This document shows positions 10,561 to 23,300 of a DNA stretch of 64,000 nucleotides, piece after piece (positions within the stretch are counted from its first letter, which is position 1; every line of letters begins with the position of its first letter). Where the stretch lies: the NCBI GenBank assembly GCA_030144725.1, contig JASKMD010000003.1, positions 18,224,359 through 18,288,358 of the forward strand, written 5' to 3'. Source of the DNA: Haematococcus lacustris (taxonomy: Eukaryota > Chlorophyta > Chlorophyceae > Chlamydomonadales > Haematococcaceae). A program made the position numbers and the translations under genes. The notes beneath the pieces are model-generated. The model worked only from the letters and a program-made list of their open reading frames with translations. It was not told the DNA's origin and did no database searches.

Positions 10561-12351
10561 TTTGGGGTTGTGCAGGATCCGTACACTGATTATGGCTTGT
10601 GTTCTATAATCACGGCTTTTGCGCAACGTTTGGGGCTTGGGCGGTCATTAAGGCCAACTGCCGATGCCGACGAGTGTGCGGCTGAGTTGAAGTGGGCATT
10701 AGGCACACTAGCAGTAGCCTTTACAATGATGAGCTCGCAGCCTGTGTTTGATCACAGCTCATGCAGTATCTTGGTGTAGCATGAGGGCTGTAGGTATCAG
10801 GAGCAGTGATGCAGAATTACAGTTTGGACCCACCACCCTGTTCAACACAGTTGTTCCCCTACTACTATATTACTACAGGGCAGGGGCTGTGTCATCTGTT
10901 CTCCGAACTGTTTGCATGCAGCAAGCATCCGGTACCACTACCGGACTCACTACCCCAACCCACTTGCGAAGGCTGGGCAATCTATGTTGGCATGAACACA
11001 TGCTATGCTGGCTTAGGGTGCTCGGTCTGACAGCCTCGTGGAGCTTCTTGGGTACTCCTTGCTTTGGACTCCGACAGCACGGCCTCAGCACGGCCTGACC
11101 CGTCGACCTCCGCATCTTGCGAGCACACGGGACAGGGCGTAGGATAAGGGTGCGTGTGTGCGGGTACGGCAATTGATGCGCGGGTGTGCGATTGATGGTG
11201 TGCGAATCGCACTGCGATTGATGTGCGGGGCTGTGTGCGAGACTGTGAGATGTGCGGGGCTGAGCTGTGGGCTTACCAGGTATTGGGGCGGATTGGTCGC
11301 GTCGTGTTCCATATCTTGAGACGCTCTCACGGCTTTGCGTGTCGCTCTGAAAGAACAAGCGCAAGCACGATTATAGGCCACAGCGGGGTTGGTTACGGGG
11401 CTAGTTGCGGGCTGGTTGTTAGGGCCAGGGCTAGGGCTAGGGCCAGGCCAGGGCCCTAGCCCTAGCCCTAACAACCAGCCCGCAAATAGCCCCGTAACCA
11501 ACCCCCTCTGTGGCCTATAATCGTGCTTGCGCTTGTTCTTTCAGAGCGACACGCAAAGCCGTGAGAGCGTCTCAAGAGATGGAACACGACGCGACCAATC
11601 CGCCCCAATACCTGGGAAGCCCACAGCTCAGCCCCGCACACAGCCTAGTCTCGCCTAGTGCATAGTCTCGCACACAGCCCCGCACATCAATCGCACACCA
11701 TCAATCGCACACCCGCGCATCAATTGCCGTACCCGCACACACGCACCCTTATCCTACGCCCTGTCCCGTGTGCTCGCAGGATGCGGAGGTCTACGGGTCA
11801 GGCCGTGCTGAGGCCGTGCTGTCGGAGTCCAAAGCAAGGAGTACCCAAGAAGCTCCACGAGGCTGTCAGACCGAGCACCCTAAGCCAGCATAGCATGTGT
11901 TCATGCCAACATAGATTGCCCAGCCTTCGCAAGTGGGTTGGGGTAGTGAGTCCGGTAGTGGTACCGGATGCTTGCTGCATGCAAACAGTTCGGAGAACAG
12001 ATGACACAGCCCCTGCCCTGTAGTAATATAGTAGTAGGGGAACAACTGTGTTGAACAGGGTGGAGTAAAAAATCTGTAAACTGTCCAAACTGTAATTCTG
12101 CATCACTGCTCCTGATACCTACAGCCCTCATGCTACACCAAGATACTGCATGAGCTGTGATCAAACACAGGCTGCGAGCTCATCATTGTAAAGGCTACTG
12201 CTAGTGTGCCTAATGCCCACTTCAGCTCAGCCGCACACTCGTCGGCATCGGCAGTTGGCCTTAATGACCGCCCAAGCCCCAAACGTTGCGCAAAAGCCGT
12301 GATTATAGAACACAAGCCATAATCAGTGTACGGATCCTGCACAATCCCAAA
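10561..12351. repeat. 1.8-kb near-perfect palindrome (foldback element)
   Basis: The left arm (from TTTGGGGTTGTGCAGGATCC at 10561) is repeated in reverse complement up to 12351. The arms are about 0.9 kb and meet around 11445-11455 with essentially no spacer, in a (C)CCTAGCCCTAG / CTAGGGCTAGGG core. Small differences show the arms are not identical copies: about 20 extra bases in the right arm near 12064-12085 and about 30 near 11641-11675. Both arms hold the same open frame of about 70 residues (containing DPYTDYGLCS) that I cannot assign. A 240-bp piece of the arm recurs at 19851-20093. It is either a foldback transposon/inverted duplication or a palindromic assembly join. Confidence 0.9.
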
Positions 12352-13642
12352 CTCAGCACCCTGTTCAACATGCCTTGGAGTGTGCACCAAACACACCAAA
12401 CACACAAAAGCAACACGACTCAGCTTCCCAGGCGTGCTGGCAGGGTGCGCAGCTCAGTGTCAGGCCTGATGGTGCTGCAGGTGTAATGGCAGGGCTGGAG
12501 GTGGGATGGCAGGGCTGGGAGGGGGTGGGAATTGATAGGTGTGACTGGACCTCACTTCTGCCCCACTTTCCAGAGGGAGGGTTGCTTTTGTTTACCGCAC
12601 GCACAAGATGCACAGAGGTGGTTGTGAGTGATGGTGCCAGGCATCGTCGAGTGCGGTGCCAGGAGCTCCATCAACGGCTGACGGCTTCAGTTGTGCCTTT
12701 ATCACCAGCATCCGAGTTTAGAGTCCACACTTGGGCAAACACGGGTCCCCCCGTGGACGGCCCGTACCACACCGTCCCATGATGTGTGTACAGCGGGTTG
12801 CGGGCAGCAGGGATAGTCTTCTCAAAGGAGCTTTACATACAAGGCAACAGCCAGCAAAAGAAAAAGCAAGCAACACCACTCCTGCGAAGTACCCATCACG
12901 TGCGGCGCCCATCACTACTAGACGCTCCTAGTGAACGACCTATCTCGCGCCCCTGTCTGAAGATTGGGGGCGCACTGCCAGCCCCGGAGAAAAAACCACG
13001 ATCCATGCAATAAACAAACCTTGCATCCATGTCGTTGACAATGTGGGTGGTCCCACAACACATGCATCTCGAGCAAGTGCCCGACCTAAGGCGCACCAGC
13101 AAGGGGCACCAGTGACGGTGTGGGACCAGCCCTAAGCAAGCACCTGATGCTAAGGCTACCTGGAGGCTGTGCCCGCGGGGGGTGAGCTGGGCAAGCAGGG
13201 AGTGCAGGGAGGGTGGCACCATGCCCACAGGCGGTGTGCGGTAGGGTGGGGTGCGGTAAGGTGGGGTAGCTGCAGCCTTGACTGACTGCAATATTAAACA
13301 AACGATCTGAACACGAGCCTCACGGCTCTCAGCCCGCGGGCTCAAGTGGGTGTACACCACAATGAGAAGCAATTGGTGCAAATGAGTGGCCACTGTGGCA
13401 GCTTCAGGCGGTGGCTATGGTGCTGCCACGCTACTGCTGCTGCTGCTGCTGTCCCTGCACCAGCCGACGATACAAGGTGGGGCAGCACAATACAAATGGA
13501 GAAGGCCACAGCCCCTCGGCTGTGTATGTTGAGAGCCAGGGCCAGGCTGCTGCCAGGGGTGAGCCTGAGCTGTTGAACCCCCTCTTGACCCCCTGGACTA
13601 GGAGCAGCCATGGAGGCCGGCGATGGAGCTGCAGCTGGGGCA
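12352..13642. other. Intergenic DNA
   Basis: About 1.3 kb without a recognisable gene. Scattered short frames lack splice logic or homology. A GGTGTGCGGTAGGGT-like near-duplication lies at about 13228-13263. Confidence 0.4.
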
Positions 13643-16600
13643 TTAGATGTGCATGTAGGTGTAGTTGGGGCCGGCCTGCTGCACCTGATGCTGGTCCACC
13701 AGATTCTTCAGGATGGCCGCCAGCTCCACCTTACTCACACTGCAGGTGTGACATCCAGCCAGGCAGGCAGGCAGCCATGGCACCCATTAAAACAGCGCAT
13801 GAGTAGTGCAGCGCGGCGCAGTGATGGCACCTCACCCACTGGCCCTTGGTGCATTAGTCAGCCCAAACATCCTCATCCATGCCTCCTTTTCCCGACCTCC
13901 CTGCGGGCCCGGGCCCCCGCCCCTACCTCAGCGCCTTTGACTTGTGTAGGATGTTGTGCAGGCGCTCCAGGCTGCACGGGCCCCCCGCAGCCAGCAGTGC
14001 CTGCAACACTGGCTGCGCCGCCTCCTGCACGCTGCTCAAGGTGGGGTGGGCGCCTGTGGAGTCAGCCGCCGGCATGAGGGAGCCCACAGGCCCAGCTGCA
14101 GGGGAGTACCCGGGGGGAGGGCCGCCTGCCACTGACACCTGGCCGGGCGGCCCTCCCGCCACGCTGCCCTGGGGGGCGGCAGAGTTCCTGTCGTCCTCCT
14201 CCATGGAGCTGGCTGCAGCAAGGCGGCTGAACAAAGGGGTGCGTGGGGAGCGGGCGGCCGGGGGGGTGCTGCTGCGTGGGGAGCGTGGGGGGGTGGTGGA
14301 GAGGGAGTGTGCCAGGGCGGAGGCAGGCTGAGGGCGGCCCCGAGTGCCACTGGGGGTCTGGGCGGGGGCTGAGCTGGGCCGGTACCTGCGGGGGCCGCCA
14401 GCATCCGCCAGCATCAGAGTTGAGCTAAGCCATTCTCCATGCCCTCTGGTGCCACAGCATCCACCCAGCAACCAACCCGCGTAGAGTATTGGTAAGCACA
14501 GTTGGTCAGGTTTGTGAATACTGGACTAATCACCTGCTTTTCTGTAGCTCACTTTCCCGCCCCTTCCCAACGGGCCTGGTGGCCCCAGCTGCTGAGCTGG
14601 GCTGCCTGTCCCTTGCACCGCCTCACCCTCTCACCTGTACACGCCACGCTCTTGGGTCACCAAGCCGTTGCTCTCCAACTGCCGCATCACAGCCGTCAGC
14701 TGCTGGGGGGTGCACTCGCTGGCTGAGGCTCGCACCATGCCCAGCAGACGCTCCAGAGTCAGGCCCGCGTAGCTTGACAGCACCTGCACCACCAGGGGGC
14801 CATGGCTGCCACCACCATTACCACCTGCTGCTATAGCCTCAGGCTCCACCATCGGCACCACCACCGTCATTGTCACCACTGCCACCATCACTATCACCAC
14901 CACCCACTGCCACCATCACCTGTGTCACCCCTAGCCTCACCGACACTCAAGAGCTGACTAGCAATACAGCAGTCCCCAGGGCTCAGGTCCTGCAGCCCTG
15001 GTCAAGGCGCCGGTGGGCTGCAGCAGGTCAGGGAAGAGCAGGCATGGTGGGGTGCAGTGCGACAGGAATGCTCCCAGCAAGACTCTACCAGCACCAGCAG
15101 CAGCAGGCTGCCTGTCAGCGCAAGGTTGCGATGCACAGACCTGCACCCCCCCTCCCCTCACGCCTGCACAGCAGCTACGGAGCCCATCAGCCCCCAGCAG
15201 TTGCCCAGCAACACTAGGGCTACCCCCGCCTGGCCCCGCCGCCTGCCACTGACCTGCACCACCTTTGGCTGCAGCTCTGCCCCGCCTGCTGTCCCTGACC
15301 GTGTGCTAGCCCGGGCTGGGGTTGGTGAGGCGGTGCGCACGGCACGTGGTGAGGCAGTCCGCGGGGCTGGGGCTGTGGTAGCCCCCTGTGCCTGGGGTGC
15401 TGGGGGAGCAGCAGCAGCGGCAGGGCGGGGCGGGGAGGGGGGGCGGGCAGGGCGTGGGGAGCCGCGGCGGGCGCTGGGTGGTGTGCCTGTGCGGCTCTTG
15501 AAGCGGAAGATGCCGTTGTCCACGGTGAGCTTGTTCTCCGCTACCAGCTGGTGCAGGTACTGGGCTAGCGCCTGCTCGTTGCCATGGTACCTGCACAGGC
15601 CATGTGCCCATGCAGCACGTTGTGGCACTGCATGGCCCAAGGCTGAGGGTGGATGAGGCTGTCTTGCCAAGATGCTTTGAGCAGCGTGGCAGTGGCTAGG
15701 CTGCTAAGCATGGTGTTGGTTACTGAGTGGTTGGCTGGTGTGCCAGCTGACTGCTGGCATCTCCGTTGCTGCAGCAGCCCTCCACCTCCTGCCCCCTGTG
15801 CCCCTGCCTGATTCACCCCTCACTGTCCACAGTCTGGTTCTGTGCTGTAGGTAGTGGGCAGGGCAAGGCGGAGGGTGACAGGGCAGGCAAGGTGCAGGGC
15901 CGCAGGGGTGGGCGTGAGGGCAGTGGCGGCTGTGAGTGACGTCAGGGTCACACCTGGGCTGCTGGTCCACCTTGGCCAGCATGGCGTGCAGGCGCTGCAC
16001 ACTGAGTCCGCTGTAGTGCGGCAGCACCGCCATGATGTGGGGGAAGTAGGCAGCCATGGCCGCAACGTCCATCACCGCCCCCTGACCCTGGCTGCTGGCC
16101 TCTGCTGCCTCCACTGCTTCTGCTTCTGCCCTGCTCCTGGTGGCAGCCCGGCGCGCGATCTTGGCTGGGAAGTCATCTGCCTTGATCTTGGCCTGCAGCA
16201 GCGCTATCTGCCCCGCATGCACCGACTGCTCCTTGTCCAGCCGGGCTTGCATCTTCTCCATCACGCCCTCAATCTGCAGCATGGGCAGCAACAAGGGCAT
16301 GCAGCGATGCAGGAGGGTGACGCAGCGCCAGGTGGGCTGGTTCAGGCGCCTGTGACTATGCCATGATTGTCACACTCTGAGACTGTCCTGCTATGCTGGC
16401 AGACGTATACAGCAGCTCACCCCAGCTCACAAGAGCAATGGCAAGAACAGCACAGCTGCCCTGCCCTGCACAAAAGGAGCTTTCCCTGTTTTGAGTGCTG
16501 CTACCTCACGCTGTGGGGCATGTAGCACTGCAGCACAGACACAGCAACAACAGACACGCTCCAGGAGCTACAGAGCAGGGCTGCCTCCGGCCCCCGCTCC

Positions 16601-18968
16601 TGTCTGGCCGCCTCGAGCACTGGGCATGCCTCTAGTGGCCCGCAGTGGCACAGCTGGCCCTGCCTGCCCACCTCCCGCATGCGGCTCTGCACCCTCTCCA
16701 GCTCCCTTGACGCAGACTGCTGCAGCGACACCAGCTGCTCCCGCAGCTCCGTGACCTGACGGCTGCAAGCAGGGAAGCGGCGCAGGGAGTGGGTGGCCCA
16801 AAGCAGCAGGCGTCTAGTCTGCCACCAGCTTCACCCGCCCTGCCTCTTGATCTTGATACATGTGCGGAGCCCACAGCCGCCACCTGAAACCTGAAGCTAC
16901 TCCTATGCGGTGCTGCATGCCAGGGCGCCAATGGGCTGTAGCTTGCACTGTCCCCTTGCCTGGGTGTCTGCCTAGTGGCCAGCCTACGGTCATGGCTTGC
17001 CACCCCTACCCCCCTGGGGCCTCACCGGTGCTTGGCCTTGTTGTCTGCCATCTGCTGCTGCGCCAGCAACATCACGCTGGCGGCGTTGCGCCCTGGCAGC
17101 AGGTCAGCAGCCTCGGCTGTGCGCTGGACAGCCAGCTCCACGTTGATGTCCTCGTCCTCATCTACTGTCAGCACAGGCTGCAGGCGGCCACAGCCCACAC
17201 TGCTCACCCTCAGGCCGCCACAGCGAGCTACACAAGGGGCTGCAGACACGTCCTGATTCACATCCCTCATCCTTGCAGCTAGGGTGTGACACGCAGGCCA
17301 TGGTCTCAGCCCATTCTCACGCATCACGTCAGTGTGCCAGCAGGGTGGCACCAGGGGGCACCAGGTCTTGTCCTTTGACAAGAGTGCAAGGCAGGCAGAT
17401 TGGCTACACGGACTACCTCTCTCTCAACAACCCGGACACCCTAGTCTCTGCAGCACCCCCTGCCCTTGCCATATCACCGCTTGAGCGGGGCCTGGCAACC
17501 CCTGCCCACCTCTCTCACGCCCCAGTACAGCACCGTCTCAATGCTGCGCTTGTCTGGGCCAGCGCCGGGCCCAGGGACGTGCAGCTTGCGGTTGGGGCCG
17601 GGCTCCCACACGCACATGCCCTTGTCATTCAGCAGCACCACCTGCACACACAGCAGGTCAGGTCAGGTCAGGTCAGGTCAGGTCAGGTCAGGTCAGGTCA
17701 GGTCAGGTCAGGTCAGGTCAGGTCAGGTCAGGTCAGGTCAGGTCAGGTCAGGTCAGGTCAGGTCAGGTCAGGTCAGTGAGGGCAGAGCACCTGGGTGTAG
17801 TGCGGGTGAGAAGGTGAGGCAACCACAGGCAGGGATACCATGGCTTCCAGGGCTACAGTATGGCATGGTGCTTAACATGGTGCCTGTCAGGTTGCAAGGG
17901 CAGGTAAGGGTAGGGGGGCTGCGGGGTGCCTGACCTTGTACTCAAATGTTCCCTGATAGCTCTCCGGCAGGATGACGTCACACGCCCAGGAGTTACCCGG
18001 AGACCACTTCATGCGAGCACCTGTACCCAGGCCAGGAACGTTGGGCCTTGACAGGTTGCAGTGACACTCAGTGACAAGAGCTGACCCAGGCTTGCTGGCC
18101 TCCAATGTGGACCTACTCTAGCTGTTGCCAAATTCATCCCAAGCGAAGACAACTCAGCCGCTGGGACCACGACGGCTCCCAGCACACCACTGACGATGGG
18201 CCCCAAGGAGCTGACAGCATTCAAGACCTTTCAAGATCATCAACCCACCCTATCAACCACCCTTGCAGCTCCCATACACAGGACATGTCTGGTACATAGT
18301 GTCACTGTTGTGCAAGTGAGAATTGTCTGGTGCTGCACATCACACACCTGCGTGCGCACTCCAGCTGCCGACCTCCTCAATGCTGCCCACAATGGCCAGG
18401 TAGTTCCCCACGCTGGTCTTGTACTCTGGGACTCGGTAGCTGAGCACTGTGGCGTTCATGGCCTCAGCCATCATGAGTCGGACCTCGTGAGCCCGCACTT
18501 CGTCGAGCTGGCTCTGCTCCATGTCCGCTTCTGTTACAGTGTCCGGCTGTGCAGTGCTGAAAGCGCGTGGAGGCTCCAGACGTGGTGCGCAACGGATGCT
18601 GGTGCCCTGCAGGCACCTTTAGCCATTCCTCATCAACTTCGCTACGGAGACCGCAATCGAACAGCGAGGCAGCCAGATGCATTAGTGCACAGCGCCGGGC
18701 TGCACATCGCGTGCCTGCTCCCTGCTTGCGCACTTTGATATCTGTCTGAGCTACTGGGCGCCACTGAGCTGTGCGACCCGTGCTCAGGCCTGCAAGCAGG
18801 ATGCACAGTGCAGGCTTCGCTACGAGCTGCTTCGTCAGCAGTGAGCAGGCTGCTCAGCCTCCTCTGGGATAAGGTGCCTCGATGAGATAAGGTACACGTA
18901 CCAAGGGGTTTGCAGGCTGTGGGCCGGCATCGTGGTACTGACGCAGCAGCGGCTCCCTTCATCAACAT
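13643..18968 (-). CDS. CBM20 starch-binding / coiled-coil / triple winged-helix-like protein
   Basis: Exons: 18522-18348, 18020-17935, 17641-17519, 17177-17026, 16762-16672, 16273-15954, 15590-15254, 14783-14635, 14385-13927, 13739-13643. All introns are GT-AG and every phase closes, giving 662 residues. Residues about 24-117 form a CBM20 (GSIEEVGSW, MKWSPGNSW, FEYK, then the signature WEPGPNR), which binds alpha-glucan. Residues about 160-265 are charged coiled coil. Three repeats follow (about 282-348, 429-478, 600-662). Each has a (S/T)(V/L)xRLxxML-type helix and a later wing-like GxxY/F end. They recall the C-terminal winged helix of Apc2, by memory. A Pro/Ala-rich linker joins repeats 1 and 2. 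A candidate upstream exon (18968-18902, spliced to 18530) would add an Ala/Arg/Ser-rich, chloroplast-transit-like N-terminus. Function unknown; a starch- or pyrenoid-associated scaffold is a guess. Confidence 0.8.
17655..17776. repeat. (AGGTC)n microsatellite in an intron
   Basis: About 24 perfect copies of the pentamer AGGTC lie in the intron between the second and third CBM20-coding exons. The same pentamer forms an array inside the hAT transposase gene at 43372-43470 and a short run at 45305-45318. Confidence 0.97.
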
Positions 18969-19850
18969 CTTGCAAAGCAAAGATGCGTGCTGCAACCTCG
19001 ATACTAGTCTAGCACGAGTGTGGCGCAGGAGCCGTAGCAATGAGCGTGAAATCTTGCCTAAACTTTCCATCGCCTCACTTTTCCATGCGACCACCGCTTG
19101 ATGTTTCATGTTCACGTTAGAGCGAAGGGTGCAAGCATTTGCCATATTCCGCCCCTGCACGAATAGTCGTGCTGATCCCAGCGCAACCTTTCCAGTGTCT
19201 GAGGCACAAAGATGAGAAAGCCGGGTACATTCTCCATTGGGGCTCCCCGCCAAGTTGGTCAGGTGCGTGGGCATTGATAAATCAACCTATAGCTGATGAC
19301 CGGGTGGCTGCTTCACTGGGCAGCAGTGTGCGCCACAGCAGCTACCATGGCTGTGATGACACCAGGGGGGCCGGTCGCACAGCCGCTGATGCCCTAGACT
19401 ATCATGAGCAGCAGGGGGCAGAAGTAGCAGTAGTGGTATCCACACAGGGGGTGCCTTACCAGCCATGCCGCTTCAGCCAGACACGCCCCTGGCAACGCGA
19501 GACACCCGTACAACAGCCATGGGCCACCCTCGACACAGTAAGCAGGCACCAACGAAAGCACGGAGAATGGCATTGCCCTGCCAAACTGGTGACGATGTAG
19601 GTTCCTGGCGGCAGTGGATGTAGGACGGGTCAGCTGATGTCGTGTCAGCTACAGCTCAGCTGCCGTCATGCCGACACCCTGACCGCCATCAGCGCCCTGA
19701 CCCCCCAGCGTGGGACGTGAGGGATCAATCTTAAGACCGGCTGCTTCCCTTGGTGTTTGCACCCCTTGACGGCCTCAGTCCGTTCCGCTGGCTCCCTTCC
19801 ATTAGCCCCGCGCCTGCTGCCTTACATGCCCTTGAATGGCTCACCCAGCA
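18969..19850. other. Intergenic DNA upstream of the CBM20 gene
   Basis: A minus-strand open frame continues to 19274, but it shows no recognisable domain and probably includes leader sequence of the CBM20 gene. Nothing else is supported. Confidence 0.4.
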
Positions 19851-20093
19851 CAGTTGTTCCCCTACTACTATATTACTACAGGGCAGGGGCTGTGTCATCT
19901 GTTCTCCGAACTGTTTGCATGCAGCAAGCATCCGGTACCAATACCGGATTCACTACCCCAACCCACTTGCGAAGGCTGGGCAATCTATGTTGGCATGAAC
20001 ACATGCTATGCTGGCCTAGGGTGCTCGGTCTGACAGCCTCGTGGAGCTTCTTGGGTACTCCTTGCTTTGGACTCCGACAGCACGGCTCACTCA
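19851..20093. mobile_element. 243-bp repeat copy flanked by a 17-bp direct repeat
   Basis: This block is nearly identical to 10849-11087 inside the palindrome (and its mirror). It is bounded by the exact direct repeat GAATGGCTCACCCAGCA at 19834-19850 and 20094-20110. A duplication of this length suggests insertion by target-primed reverse transcription (SINE/LINE style), although I see no poly(A) tail or tRNA-type promoter boxes. The block contains a short hairpin (TCCGGTACCAATACCGGA). Confidence 0.72.
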
Positions 20094-20332
20094 GAATGGC
20101 TCACCCAGCAGGCCGCCCTCATGCCGCATGGCCCGCCTGTTGCAAGGCGGACCTCACCACCTGCAGGCCTCCAGCACAGCCACCATCACTGGACAACAAA
20201 CCCCTGGGTGCTGGGCGTGCATGGGACCAGTGATGCTGTGCCCCTTCATGCCCTGGCCACCATGAGTGACGTCACCCCCTGCACCTCAGCGCTACAACCA
20301 CCCCACCAGGTACCATGCCTGTTGCAAACCCA
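20094..20332. other. Short intergenic region
   Basis: Unique sequence between the 243-bp repeat and the probable 3' end of NUP133. No feature beyond the flanking direct repeat. Confidence 0.4.
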
Positions 20333-23300
20333 TTAGGTCTTCTTCTGCCTGACCCTCCTCTGGCCAGCAGCCCGTGGCCTGCAGCTTGGGATGGCTGAAG
20401 ACACTGAACGCCACCCCATCTGGAAAACTAAAACGGCGTTGCCACCACTACTACACAGACACTGACCCCCCCCCTCAACACACCCACCACCCAACCTTAC
20501 CCGCACCCCGACCACCCAGCCCAGGCCCTCACAAGCTGGTTAAGGCTAGGTGCCACGGATCCCAACAAGGGGTCACAGCGTCTTGACTGCTGCACACAAC
20601 CAGCATACCCCCTCTCCGCCCTGCCCCCCCGCCCACCTGCATGGCCCTGGCTTGAGCGTTTGGGTCTGCCCGGGTCCACTGCCGCAGCCAGGCGACCACC
20701 TCCTGCAGCGGCCCGCTGTCCTCCACACTGGCACTGTGGCCAAAGGCGCCGTGGCCACTGCACAGCAGCACGGCCTGCAGCGGCACCAGGCAGCAGCAAC
20801 TACCACGCACTGCCATCACCTCACCGGCCCCCCTTGCCCCCCTACACACAGGCTGTGCCCTGTCCCATCCACGCCTCCCCCTTCCCCTCCCCCTCCCCTT
20901 GCCTGCCTTGTCCTTGCCTGGTGCAGGGGGGTGCGCTGCATGGCCGCCTCGCATGCATCTGGGTCAGCTGTGGCCAGCTCGGCAGCCAGGCCTGCCCAGT
21001 CGCTGGCCCCCAGCACCAAGCGCCAGGCCTCCTGCACGTACCTCCTGCACCACACCACACCACACCACACCACACCACACCACACCACACCACAGCACAG
21101 TGTGACCACAGTGTGACCAACATGCTCTGCATCCCCTGATGCACCCCTGATGGACAGTAGGCCCCAGCACAGTAGGCCACACACAGTGGGGATACACTGC
21201 GCTACCCCCCCTCCCCTCTTCACACCACCTCCTTGTCCCCCTCTCCCCCTCTTCCACCCCCCCTCCCCTCTCCCTCTCTTCCCACCCCCCCTCCCCTCTC
21301 CCCCTCTTTATACCACCCCCCCCCCCTCTCCCCCTCTCCCCCTCTCCCCCTCACCTGTGGGCCTTCATCACCTGAGGCGGCTGCAGGGCCAGGGCCTCCA
21401 GAGCCAGCAGGGCCCCCGCACCCCCCGCCCCCCGGCCCTCCTCCCCCAGCGCAGCCTCCACCAGGCCCACCAGGTCCAGCACCGCCTCCTCCTCCCTGAC
21501 CCCCCCCTTAGGCCCGGGGCCCCCCATCACGTCCCGCTCCAGCCCCGCCGCTGCCCATGCTGCTGCTCCTCCCCCTCCAGCCCCTGCACCCCCAGCTGGG
21601 GCTGTGTGCTGGCGCAGCTGTGACAGGCTGGTTTGCAGGCGCAGCAGCTGCAACCGAGTGCTGAGCTGCTCCACCTGGCTGCCAGAGACCTCCTGGCTGG
21701 CAAGCCTGGCCAGCTTGGCTATGGCCAGGAGCCGTGCTTGCTTGAGGTTGGAGCTCTGGAGGCATGGGCAGACAAGCAGGCCCAAGCTGTTGACCCACTC
21801 CCCCACACCCTCACCCCTGAAAGTCTTCCACCAGCACCCAGCATTGCAGTCCCCCCCAGCCTGCCTGCCCCCCCAGCAGCCAGTAGCCGGCTTACCCCCC
21901 CCCCCCTCCCCCTCCCCCAAGGCCTCATCCATGGCCAGCACACCCCACACCCTCCTCTAGCTTTCCATTGGCCAGCATTCGCCCCTCTGATGCCACTGCC
22001 CTGCAGCCTGCCCCTGGCTGCCCCTGGCCTGACCTGCGTGGCGTCTGCCTGCTGCTCAGCCGCCTCCGCCGCCTCGCCCCACTGCCCGGTGCGCAGCAGC
22101 AGCGGCCACAGCAGGCTGGCCTGGCCCGGCAGCAGGCGCAGGAAGGCCGTGAGGTCCGCGGTGAAGAAGGCGGGCAGCTGCAGCAGCTCAGCCGGCTGCT
22201 GGTCCTCCAGCAACCGCTGGTACACGAACCTGGTGAGGAGGAAGAGGGGGGAGGGGGGAGGGAGGAGGGGGAGGGGGGTTGGATAGGGCCCCACAGCAGC
22301 AGCACACGATGCGGAGCGTGTAGGAGGTGCAGGAGGAGGGGAGCAGGGCAGCAAGGAGGGCCTCACCATCAAGGGTGCTTGCTTGGTCCATTGTGCCTCT
22401 GACCAAGGTTGATGCCCTGGCAGTGCTGAATGGAGCAGATGGCAGTATAGAGCTGTGAAGAGATGGAGAGAGTAAGTCGATTGGCGGGGCGCTCAACAGT
22501 TGGGTGCTGTGGACAAGGGTTAGCCCTCAGCGCTGCGCTCCTGCCCACCCCTGCTGGTCCTACATCTCCACTCATACCTTTCCCCGCCCTGCCTGCCCTG
22601 CCTGCCTTGCCCGCCCCGCCTGCCCTGCCTGCCTTGCCCGCCCTGCCTGCCCTGCCTGCCCTGCCCCGCCCTGCCTGCCCTGCCCGCCCTGCCCGCCCTT
22701 GTTTACCTTGCGAACGTGTCTTGCTCCGCGGCCCCGTCCTCCGCCCCCACACTGGCCATGTGTTGGTGCAGGCGCGGGTTGCTGCTGGCGCTGGCTGGCC
22801 GCCCCCCCGGCCCTAGCCTTGCGCCCAGGGCCCCGCACACCTCATAGAGCTGGGGGTAGCAGTGGTGGCCGGCAGCCAGCTGCTCTACCTGAGGCCACAG
22901 GGAGGGGGGCTGGCCTCGGGGGGGAGAAGGCAGGGGCGGGGGCAGGGGCAGGGGCAGGGGCAGGGGCAGGGGCAGGGGCAGGGGCAGGGGCAGGGGCAGG
23001 GGGCAGGGGCAGGGGCAGGGGCAGGGGCAGGGGCAGGGGCAGGGGCAGGGGCAGGGGCAGGGGCAGGGGCAGGGGCAGGGGCAGGGGCAGGGGCAGGGGC
23101 AGGGGCAGGGGCAGGGGCAGGGGCAGGGGCAGGGGCAGGGGCAGGGGCAGGGGCAGGGGCAGGGGCAGGGGCAGGGGCAGGGGCAGGGGCAGGGGCAGGG
23201 CAGGGGCAGGGGCAGGGCAGGGCAGGGGCAGGGGCAGGGGCAGGGGCAGGGGCAGGGGCAGGGGCAGGGGCAGGGGCAGGGGCAGGGGCAGGGGCAGGGG

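Noticed and set aside
17655..17776. Possible CRISPR-like array
   Set aside because: Pure pentamer microsatellite without spacers in a eukaryotic intron; the same holds for the other arrays in the window.
18642..19274. 210-residue minus-strand frame upstream of the CBM20 gene
   Set aside because: No recognisable domain and internal splice signals (GTACGT at 18901); only a short part is proposed as a possible leader exon.
20497..20954. Gly/Ala/Arg-rich frames near the NUP133 3' end
   Set aside because: They run across NUP133 exons in the wrong frame and across introns.
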